A DNA stretch of 64,000 bases from Fragum whitleyi (GCA_948146395.1 OX411548.1:57059020-57123019); one strand, 5' to 3'. Numbered from the stretch's first letter, positions 11,776 through 26,400 are shown. The notes: generated from the letters alone by a model not told the origin. Program-made: numbers and translations.

Positions 11776-13895
11776 ATGCAGTCAGGCAAGCAATCCAACA
11801 ATTATTTTATTTACAGAAAAACAGAACCATTCAATTCAAAAGCACACTGTTTCATTGGCATTTATATTAAAGCAAGATACAAAACAAAATACAATCAATG
11901 TTTTAAATGGTGTCCTGATTGACAATATATTTTAAGTTTTTGTCATCTGTATGTGTAGAATAGATAAATAGTAATCTAAACTGTCAAGGGGAAGCAACTA
12001 TATGTAGTCTTGCTTTGTTTACACCCTAAATTAGGTTAAAGGTCAAAGGCTGCTCATATCAGTGAAAAGTTATGGAATAGTTAAAAGAAGTGGGGATGCA
12101 TGTGGTATACTGCTGAAATTTATCTCGAGTGAATCAAATACGATCATCTTTGAAAAAGTAAACTCATTTTTTGGGGCACCTTGTACATTGGACATATATT
12201 TTTGTTTATTTTAGAACAAATAGTAGGAAAGAAAGATGCTAGTGTATGTATATAGGGTATCTATTTTTACATTGGAACAATAGTCAGATTCTTGTCTGTA
12301 AATTTAATTTTAATTTTTACTACTTCTTTAATTGCCATGGTTTCCTTCCTTGAAGTATTGTATGACAGCTTTACAACTTGCTCTCTATGTTTCTTTTTTA
12401 AATAATTCACACAAGAGGATATAATATAAATCTCAAAATATAGAAATTCCATGTTTCTTTTCAAAATAATATGCTGGTTTGATGTGCAACTTCTCAAAAT
12501 TTGATTAGTTTCAGCTTAAAGTGTGCCATCAGTATGATTCAGATTCCTACTCAGACACTAAAATTATCACTGACATTCACATGAAGTCAAAACTTTAGAG
12601 ATTAATATAAATAGGGTGACATATTATTTACATTTAACATTACAATTCAATATTCTTTGATCAATATAACTTAAAACTTATAATTAAAAGCACAATGAAA
12701 GACTGGCAAATTGTTCAATGCTATTCTACATATGCAATGAATCATGACACAACTGTTAGAGAATGACAAAATGACCAGTCAAGCTAAAGGAGACCATTTG
12801 TAAAGTTTGAAATGTTTTAAAGTATCCTACAATTGTGGTGAATGTGCAGGCTGATCAGGGTTAAACATTTGATTGATTTTCTTAAACTTCTTTACATTTT
12901 CTATAGCCATCCTAATTGACTTGTGCTGAATGCTAAATTGTTATTCAGAAATTTGGCAACATATTTGTTGACATTAAAGTATTTACCATGTTTGATTATG
13001 TGAAGACAATAAGGTTACACCAGAAGTGCCCCTTTTTAAAATGACATGACATAATTCAAAGTAAATAATGCATCATCCCTAGTCAGACTGCTGTGTATTA
13101 ACAGGTATGGATACTTTTGATACTTTGGTTTTCTGTTTTATGAATAATTAATCTCCCTTTAGATATTTTTAGATCCAATAAAAAACACTTATATAAAGAG
13201 GTAATTTTCCAACAAGAGAGGGGGCAGGGCAAGCACCTGAATATAAAGGCAATTACAATGAATTTGGGGCTGACCCCTAGAAATTTCCATGATGGTCCCT
13301 TTATTGCATGAGAGGTCATTTATTCAGTCCTGTACTAATGTTGTGTAATCTATCTTTTTGTAACACTTCTTGTTAACCCTTGTCAAGTTGAATAGTCAAT
13401 ATTCCTACCTTTAATATGACTTACATCGAGGAGTAAACCTGTTGAATATTTTTTATATTACACAGGTGTTATTACACTTGTGGAATAACTATAGAAATGA
13501 GCTAAGATTGTATAGCAATGTATATTTTCGTTGAGGAAATGAAGTCATAATACATTTGATGAAAACAATTCCCAAACAGCGTTATATGTTTCGCAGAATA
13601 ACTGGAACTCATAAATGTTCGGGATATCCTTGATTTTTTGCGAAAATTCAGGTCATATTATGAATAAAAAATCAAATCCGTACTCATGAAATACCAAATT
13701 TATAAAACTCGTCATCTCAAACCAATAACAAAAACTCGGCGCAGCCTTGTTTTTATCTGTTTAAAGATGACTTGTTCAATAAATTTGGTATTCTATGACC
13801 ATTCATTCAATATCCACTATCAAGCTGGTTATGCAGACAAAGATCAAGCTGCAGACTTGTACAGTCTGGTTTTTTTCTACAGTGCCTGCCCTGCT
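11776..13895. other. No gene recognised
   Basis: AT-rich sequence downstream of the SLC17 gene's 3' end. Short open frames here lack domains and splice partners. Confidence 0.5.
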
Positions 13896-14001
13896 TTTAG
13901 GAAGACAATACTTGACAAACTATTTGCAAATTATGCTCGTACTTGCATTTGCAAGGTGGGGTATAATTTGCACACAGTTTGGCACATTTTGTCATCCTGA
14001 A
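13896..14001. repeat. Foldback element, copy 2
   Basis: Same design as 7949-8064: TTTAGGAAGAC and CAAACTATTTGCAAATTATG at the left, mirrored by TATAATTTGCACACAGTTTG and GTCATCCTGAA at the right. It lies within two overlapping short open frames that I regard as spurious. Confidence 0.6.
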
Positions 14002-14289
14002 CACTGGGCTTCTTCTTAAATTTGTGTCATAGTAGTTAATGCATTGATTTTCAAAAAAAAAATAGATCGAAAATAAGCTGTTCAGTGCCTTTAGTGCTTT
14101 GATATTAATGTTGATTTAATTAATGCCCTGCATTAAGGATGCAAAAACATTTGCAAAGGTTTAAAAATGTATATCCCAGTTCACTTGAAAAATTGGTAAC
14201 ATTTCTCAAACTCTTCCAAATGAATTCATTTTGAGGGCAGGGTAGAACAGCGTGACAAGGGTTAAAACCTCAACTGATTTATAAAAGGA

Positions 14290-14445
14290 CTATAAGACTT
14301 GACTAGCTGCACTCTGGCTAAGATAGATAATCGCTCCAACAAAATTGATTGCTGCTGCAATAACAAACACAGGGAACCAGCGTCCATGACTCTTGGTAAC
14401 CAGCTCCGCCGTTAATGGGCCACATAAAATACCGGGTATTGTAGC
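14290..14445 (-). CDS. SLC17-like gene, terminal coding exon 8
   Basis: 156 nt with stop; residues 352-402: ATIPGILCGPLTAELVTKSH, GRWFPVFVIAAAINFVGAII (TM12) and a short tail QSAASQVL. TAG stop at 14292-14290. Acceptor CTTCTTCCAG. Confidence 0.92.
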   Translation of the reverse strand, partial: ATIPGILCGPLTAELVTKSHGRWFPVFVIAAAINFVGAIIYLSQSAASQVL

Positions 14446-17400
14446 CTGGAAGAAGATAAATACAAAAATTGCATTTCATTTTCAAATTAATTTCACTAAA
14501 TACTCTTTAATTACGATTTAAAGCAATACTTTTTTTGAGCCCCAACCAATTGAAAACCTTATGAGCGAAAATAAAATTGCTTGTAATAAGCAATTTCTTA
14601 TTTTTGCATAATGTTATCTTATTGATGTGATATTTGGTTCACTCCTAAAACACATTGAATAGCCACCTACAGCCTCTTTCATTAGCTGGATCATTGTTCT
14701 TTGTAAATCAATTAAATGATGTTCTACTAGATATTACAGATTGGCAAGTAGTAATGAAGACACAGACTAGGTTGATATAGGTTTATCTTCATCTACGCTA
14801 GCTGCACTGGTATCAACAGACAGATATAATACCACATTTTACTACTATAAGTACTAGAAAGTAATGATGTGATATTCAAGGAGTCATTTCAAACTATTGT
14901 AAGTGCTGTTAAATATATAGCAACTTAAAAGTTTTCTGCTGACCTCTCATACTTCTCCATGCCCCCTACTAAAATAGGGGTATACTAAATTTAATACAAG
15001 ATTAGATAATTTAATGTTATTGGTTTCCATCAATTATCCTGCATTGGTTTTAATACTTTGGTATGATAACTGTCTCAAGGGGTCAGTGCAACACTATTGT
15101 AAGTGCCTTTAAATATATAGGCACTTACAATAGCATTGCGCTGGCCCTTGGTCTGTTGTTTGGATGTAAAAAATCGAATGGCAATTACGGTACTTACTAA
15201 TGTGTTAGAAATAGCAAAAGTGATCCCAGCATGCCCTGGAGCAACTTCTGCATGATTACTTAGATGACCAGATGAATTACAGGCACTCAGTCCTAATGAA
15301 ACAGTAACAAATCTGAAATAGAAGGGAAATATAAACAAGGGGATTATACCCTGCTATCGTTCATTTGGCCCTATTTGGCGTTATCGAAGGATAAAATTCA
15401 GATTCTCCATAAAACTTGCTTAAAGCTAGTTTACTTTGTGTCCAACGAAAAAATGACTTGAAATATTTAAATTTTTCCTTTGAAAACAGATTCCAACAAT
15501 CAAATTTCCACCATTTTCTCTCATTGCCAATTGTTAATTATTGAAAAATATAGACAGAAAATTATATATTACTAGCCTTTTTTATTTTCAAAAAAGTGAG
15601 TTTAAAATGAATGTGTTGTGTTATTAACAAATGAGACAAATTAACTTTTTAACACAAAGTTCTTAAATAAGGAATTTAATTGTATCGTTTACAAATCTAT
15701 TAGAGATTACTCCTTTTTTAATTTAGTTTCATAACCAGCATTTTTAACAAGGGCTGATCTTCCTTTTAACCAGTCATAACCAAGTTATCAAATCATCCAA
15801 ATAAAATTCACAATTAGCCTTATGAGATTTTGTCCAAATATTTTACCTTTTGTCAGATTTTTACATTAAAGAAATAGAACAGAAAGGAACATCATTTGTA
15901 ACAAATACAAAACAACAAAGTAAACAACATAAAACAAGTAAACAATTTGATACAATTGCAGAATCTTGGTTTTTATGTAAGTATTCAATATAAATCAATT
16001 GGATGTTGGTACTGGAAAATCTTTTTATTTTTTCAGTATTATCTCTGTCTATGTCTCCAACAAAAAACAGAAATATGATTGGTTAAGCATGGCAAGGGTT
16101 TAAAAGTAAACAATAAATAAACTACAACAAAAAGAATACTTACAAAAAAGCTAACGGTAAATTATTAACAGCACTAAAAAACAGTATAAAAATTCCTGGC
16201 CCCAACAACCCTATTGTGGTCATTAGTCTTCTGACAGACAGAACAGTCCATTTATGTTTGGTGATAAGTGAGTCTGCGCTGTGACCTGCCACTGGAAAAT
16301 AGAATAACCCATTTTAACATAATAGGTCTAACAGACGGGAACAGCCCATTTATATTTGGTAATGAGTGAGCATTGTGATTACATTGGAATAATCCATTTT
16401 TGAGGACAAGGCAAACTCTGTAAGTTAACTTTTGCCTAACAAGAGATTCATTGGCCATAAAGCATTCACCTGAGGCATAATTTATCAAATGCCAAAACTA
16501 TTCAATCTTAATTTCAAACAGACAATCAATCATGGTTTGTAAGACCTCAGATTTTAGAATTGATCATTTCACCTAGTTTTTTTAACCGGACTCAACTCAT
16601 TTTTGCACAATGTTTTCCTAATATTTAAACCCCATGACCAAGATTTAGATCCAATTTCAAACTATATTGAGAGATCATTTAGACAAACATTTTAACCAAG
16701 TTTCAAGCCAAAGATTTGGTTTCTACTTTGCACCAAAAGGTATTTCAAAGACCTCACCCTGTGGAGAGTTTTTGACCCAACATGACCAAATTTAAAACTT
16801 GTTTAAAATTTATATAAATAAAAATTTTCTGATTCAGTGTCGGACATTTGAGACAATATTGTGGCCTCTACAGTGAATACAAGGTTCTTCAGGGGTACAG
16901 TACAACAATATGCCCTAAATAAACTCTATGTATAAACAGCAAGGACGCAACTACAATTAGCCACATTACGCAAGTGTGTAATACAAAGTAAATCCTCTAT
17001 CAAAAAATATATTTGGTGAATGCTCATTACATTCAAACTACAGCCTTTTCAAGCTCTATTGCCCATTTATCAATGTTGAAATCATGAAAATTATCCCTGG
17101 GGACCACTTGGTCTATCTACCATTTCTTGCCAAAAAGAGAGCAGATTGACCTCAGATTGACCTTAGTTTGCTAAAGTTTTCCCCCAAAGCCTATATACTT
17201 TCAGATGGTTGCCTATTTTGATCAAATGAATTTTTAAGTCCTTGTAACACCTATGAACAGTATACATACCTACTCCAATGGCCGAGTTCATGACATAAGG
17301 CACTGCTGTCAACATTATATGGTTTTTATCTGCTCCCAAAGATCGGGTTAAATACGTAGGCAGCCAATGCATGATGATATAGTTTGACCAGTTCATAGAT

Positions 17401-20400
17401 ATATGTGCAAAATAAATAGACCAGAGGGACCAGTGACAGAGGAATTCACGCCAATTAACATGTTGATTATTTACCTGGAAAAAAAGAATGTTTATAAATG
17501 GATCCAAACTCTTGAGGAAACAAGATAGGTTTGTGGTACATGAATGTCCCCAAAAATACCATCGTAATAGATTACCTTGGTTTTGTCAAAAGACCTGGAT
17601 ATTAGCACAAGCCGATTTGTATCATAACTAACTAGGATCAGAGGCAGCATCTGACTGGGCAAGAACTTGGGTAAGAAATACAACAACCATTTATAGATTC
17701 ATGTGGAGTCTTGCAAGAAAGAAAGGCATACGTTTACCTCAAATCGACATACTTTCTTCTCTCTTAGTGTCAGGATTACATTCAAGACTGTTACCCTTTG
17801 TCATTTGGCTTTGGGCAACTTAGTATGTCATCCCCTTCACCTCTCAACAATAGTTTTCACTTACATGAATCCATTTACATCAATCACCATTTACATGATT
17901 CATAATGAAATATACACCATTTCACACAGCGTAACTACCATTACACAAGTGTGTAATAGAAATTAAATCTTCTTTTGAACAAGAGGACCATGATGGTCCT
18001 ATATCGCTCACCTTCGATTCTTTGTCATAATTGATAATTATCAAATTTTCCAGCGCAAGCCATAACTTATGTTTTGTTAAAGTGTAAACACGAAAATTGT
18101 GATTAAGGCCTCTTTTCCCATGATATGGCATGGATCCTTCCCATTTTTAATAGGGTTCATCCTTGTAACCTGGCCAACAGTCTGACAAAGTTTCATGACA
18201 ATTGGACCATATTTGTGGCCTCTACAGAGTAAACACTAAAATTGTCTTTCAGGTCCCTTTTCCCATGATATGGCACAGATCCTTCCCATTTTCAATAGGG
18301 TTTATCCTTGTGACCTGGAGGACATTCTGACAAAGTTTCATGATGATTGGTCCATATTTGTGGCCTCTAGAGTGTATACACTTAAATTGTTGACGTCTAA
18401 CGACGGATGATGCACAATGGATGACGCAAGATGGACATCCAATGATCACAAAAGCTCACCTAGAGTATGATGTGCTCAGGTGAGCTAAAAATGCCATGTA
18501 TTTTGGGAAAATTGCCTTGTGAGGAAGAATGATCATAACATCAAAACTACAGCTTATTGAAGCTGTAGTTACCATGTTTTGATTATTCACCAGTGCTCAA
18601 ATCATAGAAAAGGAGTGGACGGAGGATAATCATCTTTTGTCACAGTCCACATATTGCCTTTATCCTATACAGGCAATCTTGCTCAAAAAGACCATGTTTA
18701 TTGAAAGACATCTTTCATTAAGGGACCATTTCCAAAATTCCCGTCTTTAAATCAAAATATCCTAAAAAGTCGGTATTGTTGGTCTAAATATTATTGAAAA
18801 TGAATCCTATGTTGTTAAAACAAGACATAATTGTCTCAATGAGACTATTCTTTTGAGTTATAACAACATAGGATTACGCAATAATATGCATATTCAATCA
18901 AAAAGTATGTTTCTTATTTGTAAACAAAAGGTGTATTAAGCGGTCATTTTCTTAAACCACCGCTTTTTTATGGTCCCTCTAGTGGTTAAAACAAGTTTTA
19001 CTGTATATTCTATGTTGGTCGCCTTCTGAGTGCGTATAAATTTCAAAATCCTAGTTACGTCTATGTCGTGTCACACTTACTTTTGGAGGTTCAACAAATT
19101 CTTCATCAGGTGATCCTCTGTTTTCTTTGTAACAATACACCCAGACAAACACCCAGATAAAACCTATTGAACCAAATGTATAAAACATCCACTGCCAACT
19201 TAAATGAGGACATATCTAAAATGAGAGAGAAAATACAAGGTTAGAACATCTATACCAAATCTAACCCTTCTAAAGCAGTTGACACCATACTTTTGTTGTA
19301 CACAGAGCTTTGGAAGACAGTATAGAACAAGTGCATGTCGTATTGCGATGGAATACAGGAGTCCCCCACCGGATAACAAAAAATCCTTTCTTATAATATA
19401 TCTCCTACTTACTAGATCTATAACTGTATACAAAATTTGAAGTTGCTAGCACATTAGGTTTTGAACAAAATGTCCCAAACAAAAATATAAGAGTAAGACT
19501 GATGGCTCAGGAGATATGGTCTGGACAAAAATGTCAGGATAAAAAACAACAACAGACAAAAACTAAAAAAGTGGATGTGGCAGAGTAACAGTTCTTGTGC
19601 ATTACACTTCTTCTCAATGAGATCTACCAGTGTACAAAGTTTGAAGTTGCTAGGGCTTATGGTTTAGGAGATAGGTACGGGACAAAAATGTAAGGATAGA
19701 AACAACAAAGGGCAATATCTCAAAAAGTGGACATGGCAGAGTGACAGTTCTTGTACATGACACTTGTCCTCAATGATATCTAGAAGTGTAGCAAGTTTCT
19801 AGCACATATGGTTTAGAAGATATGTTCCGGACAAAAATGTTAAGGTAAAAATAACAAAGGGCAATAACTCAAGAAGTGGGTGTGGCAGTGTAACAGTTCT
19901 TGTACATGACACTTGTCCTCAATGAGATATATACGTGTACAAAGTTTTAAGTTGCTAGCGCTTATAGTTTTAGCACTTATACTTTAGGAGATATGATCCG
20001 AACAAGAATGTAAGACTAAAAACAACAAAGGGCAATAACTCAAAAAGTGGGCGTGGCAGAATAACAGTTCTTGAACATGACACTTGTCCTCAATAAGATC
20101 TATAAGTGTACCAAGCTTGAAGTTGCTAGCACTTTTAGTTTAGGAGATATGATCCGGACAATAATGTAAGGCTAAAAACAACAAAGGGGAATAACTCAAA
20201 AAGTGGGTGTGACAGAGTTATGGATCTTGAACATGACACTTCTCCTCAATGAGATCTATAAGTGTACAAAGTTTGAAGTTGCTAGCACTTATGGCTTAGG
20301 AGATATGATCTGGACAAAAATGTAAGGGTAAAAACAACAAAGGGCAATAACTCAAAAAGTGGGCATGGCAGAGTAACGATTCTTGAATATGACACTTGTC

Positions 20401-23400
20401 CTCAATGAGATCTATAAGTGTACCAAGTTTGAAGTTGCTAGCACATATGGTTTAGAAGATATATACCAGACAAAAGTGTGACAGACAGACACATGGACGG
20501 ATGGAGGGACAGACAGACGGATGGACAGACGGAATCGAGCAAACCTAGAGTCCCCCAACTGGTAACCAGTGGGAGACTTATAATTATTGTGGGAAACTTG
20601 AAACACACTGGTTGAAATGATCCAAAACTTTGCAAAATGTTTGAAACAAAATTTAAATTTTGCATAGCATTCCAAATTTAATACAATACAATACAAATAG
20701 TTTATTGCATTAAACATTACAATGTTTACAGCAAAACAAATTGAATCAAACAAAATAGAGCATTTGATATGGTTAACAGAAGAACATATCAATTACGTGA
20801 ACAAAATAGATATCATTTTCTTTGGAGAAAAGCAAAGTAAAGGTATTTAGATATGTTTAGAATAACAGTTTTTGATTTGTTTGTTAGTAAATTTGTAAAT
20901 TTCTGTAAAGTCGGCCAAACGTAGTAATACCGTTTAAGATATTTTTTTCTAATTTCATCATATTTCGGGCAAATCAGTAGGAAATGGTATTCGTTTTCTA
21001 TGCTATTTGAGTTACAATATCTGCAGATCCGATTAGTTTTTGATTAGATCCGATAAATGAGTAGGAAGTTACAAGCAAATTTTGATCTCCTAGCTTAATT
21101 CAGGGGTGTGTAAAACTCCTAGCTTTAGGAAGGGGTGTGTAAATTTCTTAACTGTAGTTGGGGGGTGGGGCTAAATTTTTGTTTTTCTTGCTTATCATTG
21201 GACACGTTGACAAAAACTCATCACAGTTATTTTCATTCTGACAGATGAGAGCAACAAAGTGTAATGTTAAATTACTTATCTATCAATAGCCTCAAGGAGA
21301 GACATAGAATCAGAAAGGTCATCAAAGTGCTTATCATGAGCAACAAAAACATGTGATTGACAATGAATACAGGGTTGAATTACATAAATGTATTTTGGAA
21401 AAAATTGCCTTGTGATGAGATACTGGGGTCACAATAGAAGATGAACTTTCGCTGTTAGTCATCAGACTAACAGATACTTGACTGTTAAACCATATTTGAA
21501 ACAAAAAACTGTGCTTACCACAGACGCAATAGTTTGACCAATGGATCCAAAAGCAACCAAATATCCAAATGCTCGAGATCTTTCTTCACTTGGAATGCTG
21601 TGGGAAAATATGTGAAATATTGTGGGTAGACCTGAAAAATCATAATTATGAAGTTGTGAAAACTATGTTATGCAGAAAACTTATTACATTTGTATGTGTA
21701 CTTGATGAACAATGAGTTAATTGACTAGAAAGCCATGAATGGCTTGAGTCATTCTACAAGCTTGAAATTCTTGTAATAGCAAATCTAAGTTTAGACTAAA
21801 TTTTTAGATATTTTGGGTTCTACTAATGTTGAAATGATTTTCAAAGTTTACACTATATAACGTAAAGAGAAATGACTTCCACCCATAAATCACATATTTT
21901 TCATCAAATGCCAATAATTTTTTGCTGCATGATAATGGGTCACCCAAGGATCATACCAATAAAGTTTGATTGAAATCTATCAGTTACATTCTGAGAAAAT
22001 GATTTTCAAAGTTTCCGCTATATAATATATAGCGAAATGACCATCGCCCATAAAATACATATTTTTCATCCGATGACAATGATTGTTGGTAGACTGATAA
22101 AGGGTCATCCAAGGATCATTAAAATTTAATTGGCATCCATCAAAAAGAATCTGAGAAAACTCACTTTTTACCATATTTGGAAATTAGCCACGCCCATTGA
22201 AAGGAGCATAAAGTCTGGTTAGCTTTTGTGATGGTGACCCCATATACCAAGTTTCTTAAAGATATATTAAATAACAACAAGGATATGACCATGGCTAAAG
22301 TTTGTCATGCCAATTCCAACATTAATGCCAACGCGAGAGATACCAAGGTGATTGTAATACCTCAAGTTTTCTCTGAAAACAGCCTAGCTAATAACAGCTT
22401 ACCTAATCCCTCCCCCAGTCCAAGGAGAACTCGAGATAAAACCAGGGCATAAATTGTGTGAGCAAACAGAGGCACAAGGAAAGTGGACAGCGACCATAAC
22501 AACACTGCAAACATCAACACATTCTTCCCACCATACTTCTTAGTAGCACTCGCTCCAACAACCTAGAAACAAACAAAAGACATAAGTGTTGAAATCTAAA
22601 TAACTACATGAGACCCGTCAGGTAGGCCATATAGGTAATGTGTAAAGTGTCAACTCTAGTCTGCTTGCTTTACAGACTGACTTGTATCCAAACATATGGC
22701 TGTTTGTTTTTTGTTTTTTTTAAATATAACTTTTCTACCTTCCTGTATAAGAACTTTTGAAATGCCACTTCTGGTTGAATTCATTCATTAATTACTTTTC
22801 AGGCTGGTTAAAGTAAAAGATTCTGAGAGCATAATATGAGAACTTACCGCACATCAATTAAATAGGCAGATGTCATAAAGGAGATAATTTCTCCATAAAA
22901 CCAAGTTTCATGAAGTTTAGGCCGAAATTTGGCCCTAGAATTATATCAAGATAATTATCTTTAGGAATCCTTTTGCTGTGATATGGCATGTATCCTTCCC
23001 ATTTTCAATAGGGTTCATCCTTGTGACCTGGCCAACATTCTGACCAAGTTTCATGAAGATTGGGCCATATCTGTAGCCTCTAGAGCATAAATAAGCAAAT
23101 TGATATAAAGGCCCCTTTTTCCTGCGATATGGCATGGATCCATCCTATTTTAAATGGGGTTCATCCTCGTGACCTGGCCGACATATTGACCAAGTTGCAT
23201 AACAAGAGGACCATGATGGTCCTTTATCGCTCACCCTCATTTCTTTGTCATGATTGATAATTATCAAATTTTCCAGCAAAAGTCATAATTGCAAATTTAT
23301 GATTTGTTAGAGTGTTAACAAGAAATTTGTCATTAAGGCCCCTTTTCCATGATATGGCATGGATCCTTACTATTTTCACTAGGGTTCATCCTTGTAACCT

Positions 23401-26400
23401 GACTTACATTCTGACCAAGTTTCATGATGATTGGACCATATTTGTGGCCTCTATAGTGTAAACTAGAACTGTCGCAGAGCGGACTAATACCCCCCCACAA
23501 GCGCTTTGTCAGAATGCAAGTGCTATTAGTGCAGGATGTGTTTGTAACTAATATTGAGGTCATATGTAGCATTTGCATGAAGTTTCATGATTCTAGGTCG
23601 CTTGGTTTTTTAGTTATGAGTCCAGAAATGAAAATTGAACAAAAATTGACTGTGGCCTTGACCTTTGACCTATATGACCAAAAAACAATAGGGCACTTCC
23701 TTTGGCCATAAGCAACATTTGTATAAAGTTTCATGCTTGTAGGTCACTTGGTTCTCGAGTTAGAGTCCGGAAACGAAAATTGAACAAAAATTTACTGTGA
23801 CCTTGACCTTTGACCTATATGACCCAAAAACAATAGGGCAATTCCTTGGGGCATAAGGAACATTTGCATGAAGTTTCATGATTGTAGGCCACGTGGTTCT
23901 TGAGTTAGAGTCCGGAAACAAAAATTGAACAAAGGCTGACTGTGACCTTGACCTATATGACCCAAAAACAATAGGGCACTTCCTTGGGTCATAAGGAACA
24001 TTTGTATAAAGTTTCATGATTGTAGGTCATTCTGATCTTGAGTTAGAGTCCGGAAACGAAAAGGTCTACTGACGGACGGATGGACGGACAGATGGACGGA
24101 CGGATGGACAGACAGACATGGTGAAACCAATATACCCCCCTCTACTTAGTAGGTGGGGGGTATAACAAGACTAGAAAGCCATGAATGGCTTGAGTTGCTC
24201 CACAGGCTTGAAATTCTCGTAAAAGCAATTAAATTTTTTGACTAGATTTTTAGATATTTGGGGTTCTACTGATGTTGAAAATGATTTTCAAAGTTTCAAC
24301 TATATAACAAATAGAGAAATGACCTCCGCTCTTAAAAGACATATTTTTGATCAAATCAAAATAATTTTGGCTGCATGATAATGGGTCATCCAAAGATCAT
24401 ACCAAAAATGTTTGATATCCATCGGTTACTTTCTGAGAATATGATTTTCATAGTTTCCACTATTTAACATATCGAGAATTGACCTACGCCCTTAAAAGAC
24501 ATATTTTTGATCGAATCAAAATAATTTTTGGCTGCATGATAATGGGTCACCCAAACATCATTCCAGTGAAATTTGGTTGATATCCTAAAATTAGATTCTG
24601 AGAAAATGATTTTCAAATTTTCCACTATAAAACATATAGAGAATTGACCTCCGCCCATAAAATGCATATTTTCCATCCGATCACAATAATTTTTTGTAGA
24701 CTGATAAAGGGTTACTCAAGGATTATTTCAGTGAAATTCGGTTGATATCCTAAAATTAGATTCTGAGAAAATGATTGCAAATTTTCCACTATATAACATA
24801 TAGAGAAATGACCTCCGCCCGTAAAATGCATATTTTTTATCTGATCACAATGATTTTTTGTAGATTGATAAAGGGTCACTCAAGGATCATTCCAGTGAAA
24901 TTTGGTTGATATCCATCAGTAACATTTTGAGAAAATGATTTTCAAAGTTTCCACTATATAACATATAGAGAATTGACCTCCGCCCATAAAATGCATATTT
25001 TCCATCCAATCACATTTTTTTTTATAGACTGATAAAGGGTCACCCAAGGATTATTCTTGTAAAATTTAATTGGTATCCATTAATTAGAATCTGAGAAAAA
25101 TCACTTTTTACCATATTTGGAAATTAGCCATACCCATTAAATCCATGTTTTTCATTGGATCAAAATTTCTTGAACAACTTTGAAAGAGGGTCACCCAAGG
25201 ATCATTCCTGTGAAGTTTGGTTGAAATTCATCCAGTAGTTTCTGAGGAGAAGATTTTTAAAGAAAAGTTTACGACGGCACGCACGCACGGACGGACGGAC
25301 GCACGACTGACACAACGCCATGACAATAGCCCCAGTGGCTTTCAGCCAGTGGAGCTAAAAACTGTCTTTTAGGCCCTTTTTCCTGTGTTTTGGCGTGGAT
25401 CCTTCCCATTACCAAAAGGGTTCATCCATGTAACCTGACAAACATTCTGACCAAGTTTCATGAAGATTGGTTCATATTTAAGAGTGTAAACACTTAAATT
25501 GTTGACATCTGACGACACACAACAGATGATGGACCACGCATGACAGACATCCAATGATCACAAAGGATCACCTTGAGCATGATGTGCTCAGGTGAGCTAA
25601 AAATTGGGCCATAATTTTGTGGCCTCTAGAGAGTAAACAAGAAAATTTTCAATAAGGCCCCTTTTCCCATGACATAGCATGGCTCCTTTCAATTTTCAAT
25701 AGGCTTCATCCATGTGACCTGACCAACATTCTGACCGAGTTTCATGAAGATTGGGCTATATTTGTGGCCTCTAGAGTGACTGTGTTTACAAGAAAATTGT
25801 CATGAAGGCCCCTTCTCCCATGATATGACATGGCTCCTTCCAATTTTCAATAGGGTTCATCCTTGTGACCTTGCCAACATTCTGACCAAGTTTCATGAAG
25901 ATTGGACCATATTTGTGGCCTCTAGAGTGTAAACATGAAAATTGTCATTAAAGCCCCTTTTCCCGTGATATGGCATGGATCCTTCCCATTTTCAAAAGGT
26001 TTCATCCTTGTAACCTGACAAACATTCTGACCAAGTTTCATGATAATTGAGCCATAATTGTGGCCACTAGACTGTAAACAAGAAAATTGTCATTAGGGTC
26101 CCTTTTCCCTTGATATTGCACAGATCATTCCCATTTTCAATAGGGTTCCTCCTTGTGACCTGGCAAACATTCTGACCAAGTTTCGTGATGATTAGTCCAT
26201 ATTTGTGGCCTCTAGTGTGTAAACACTTAAAATGCTGACGCCTGACGACACAAGACAGATGGCGCAAGACGGACAACGGACATTCAATGATCACAAAAGC
26301 TGACCTTGAGCATGATGTGCTCAGGTGAGCTAAAAGGGGTGCAAGTCTTACAACTGCTGATGAACCTGCAAAAGTTTAACTGTCAACTTGTACTTAATAA

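Larger units (their letters stand above)
23202..25602 (+). mobile_element. Nested stack, inner family 1 element
   Basis: A complete family 1 element (AACAAGAGGACCATGATGGT ... caccttgagcatgatgtgct, caggtgagctaaaa) lying inside the outer family 1 array. It is itself broken after 'tatagtgtaaact' at about 23465 by family 3 and family 2 elements, and resumes at about 25362 with 'aaaactgtcttttaggccc'. Confidence 0.65.
22850..26336 (+). mobile_element. Nested stack, outer family 1 element (intron 1)
   Basis: The outer array starts near 22850 (left end worn), runs to '...gaccaagttgcat' at about 23201, is interrupted, and resumes at about 25603 with 'aattgggccataattttgtgg', the expected continuation of the monomer. 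It then continues for about four further monomers to the hairpin 'accttgagcatgatgtgctc', aggtgagctaaaa near 26336. Confidence 0.65.

Noticed and set aside
13686..14019. 104- and 74-residue open frames
   Set aside because: Two overlapping frames lie across a foldback repeat that recurs at 7949, with no domain and no splice partner.
20412..20792. 126-residue minus frame with Cys/Ser-rich repeats
   Set aside because: It is a read-through of the GACA/GACG microsatellite and the end of array family 4.
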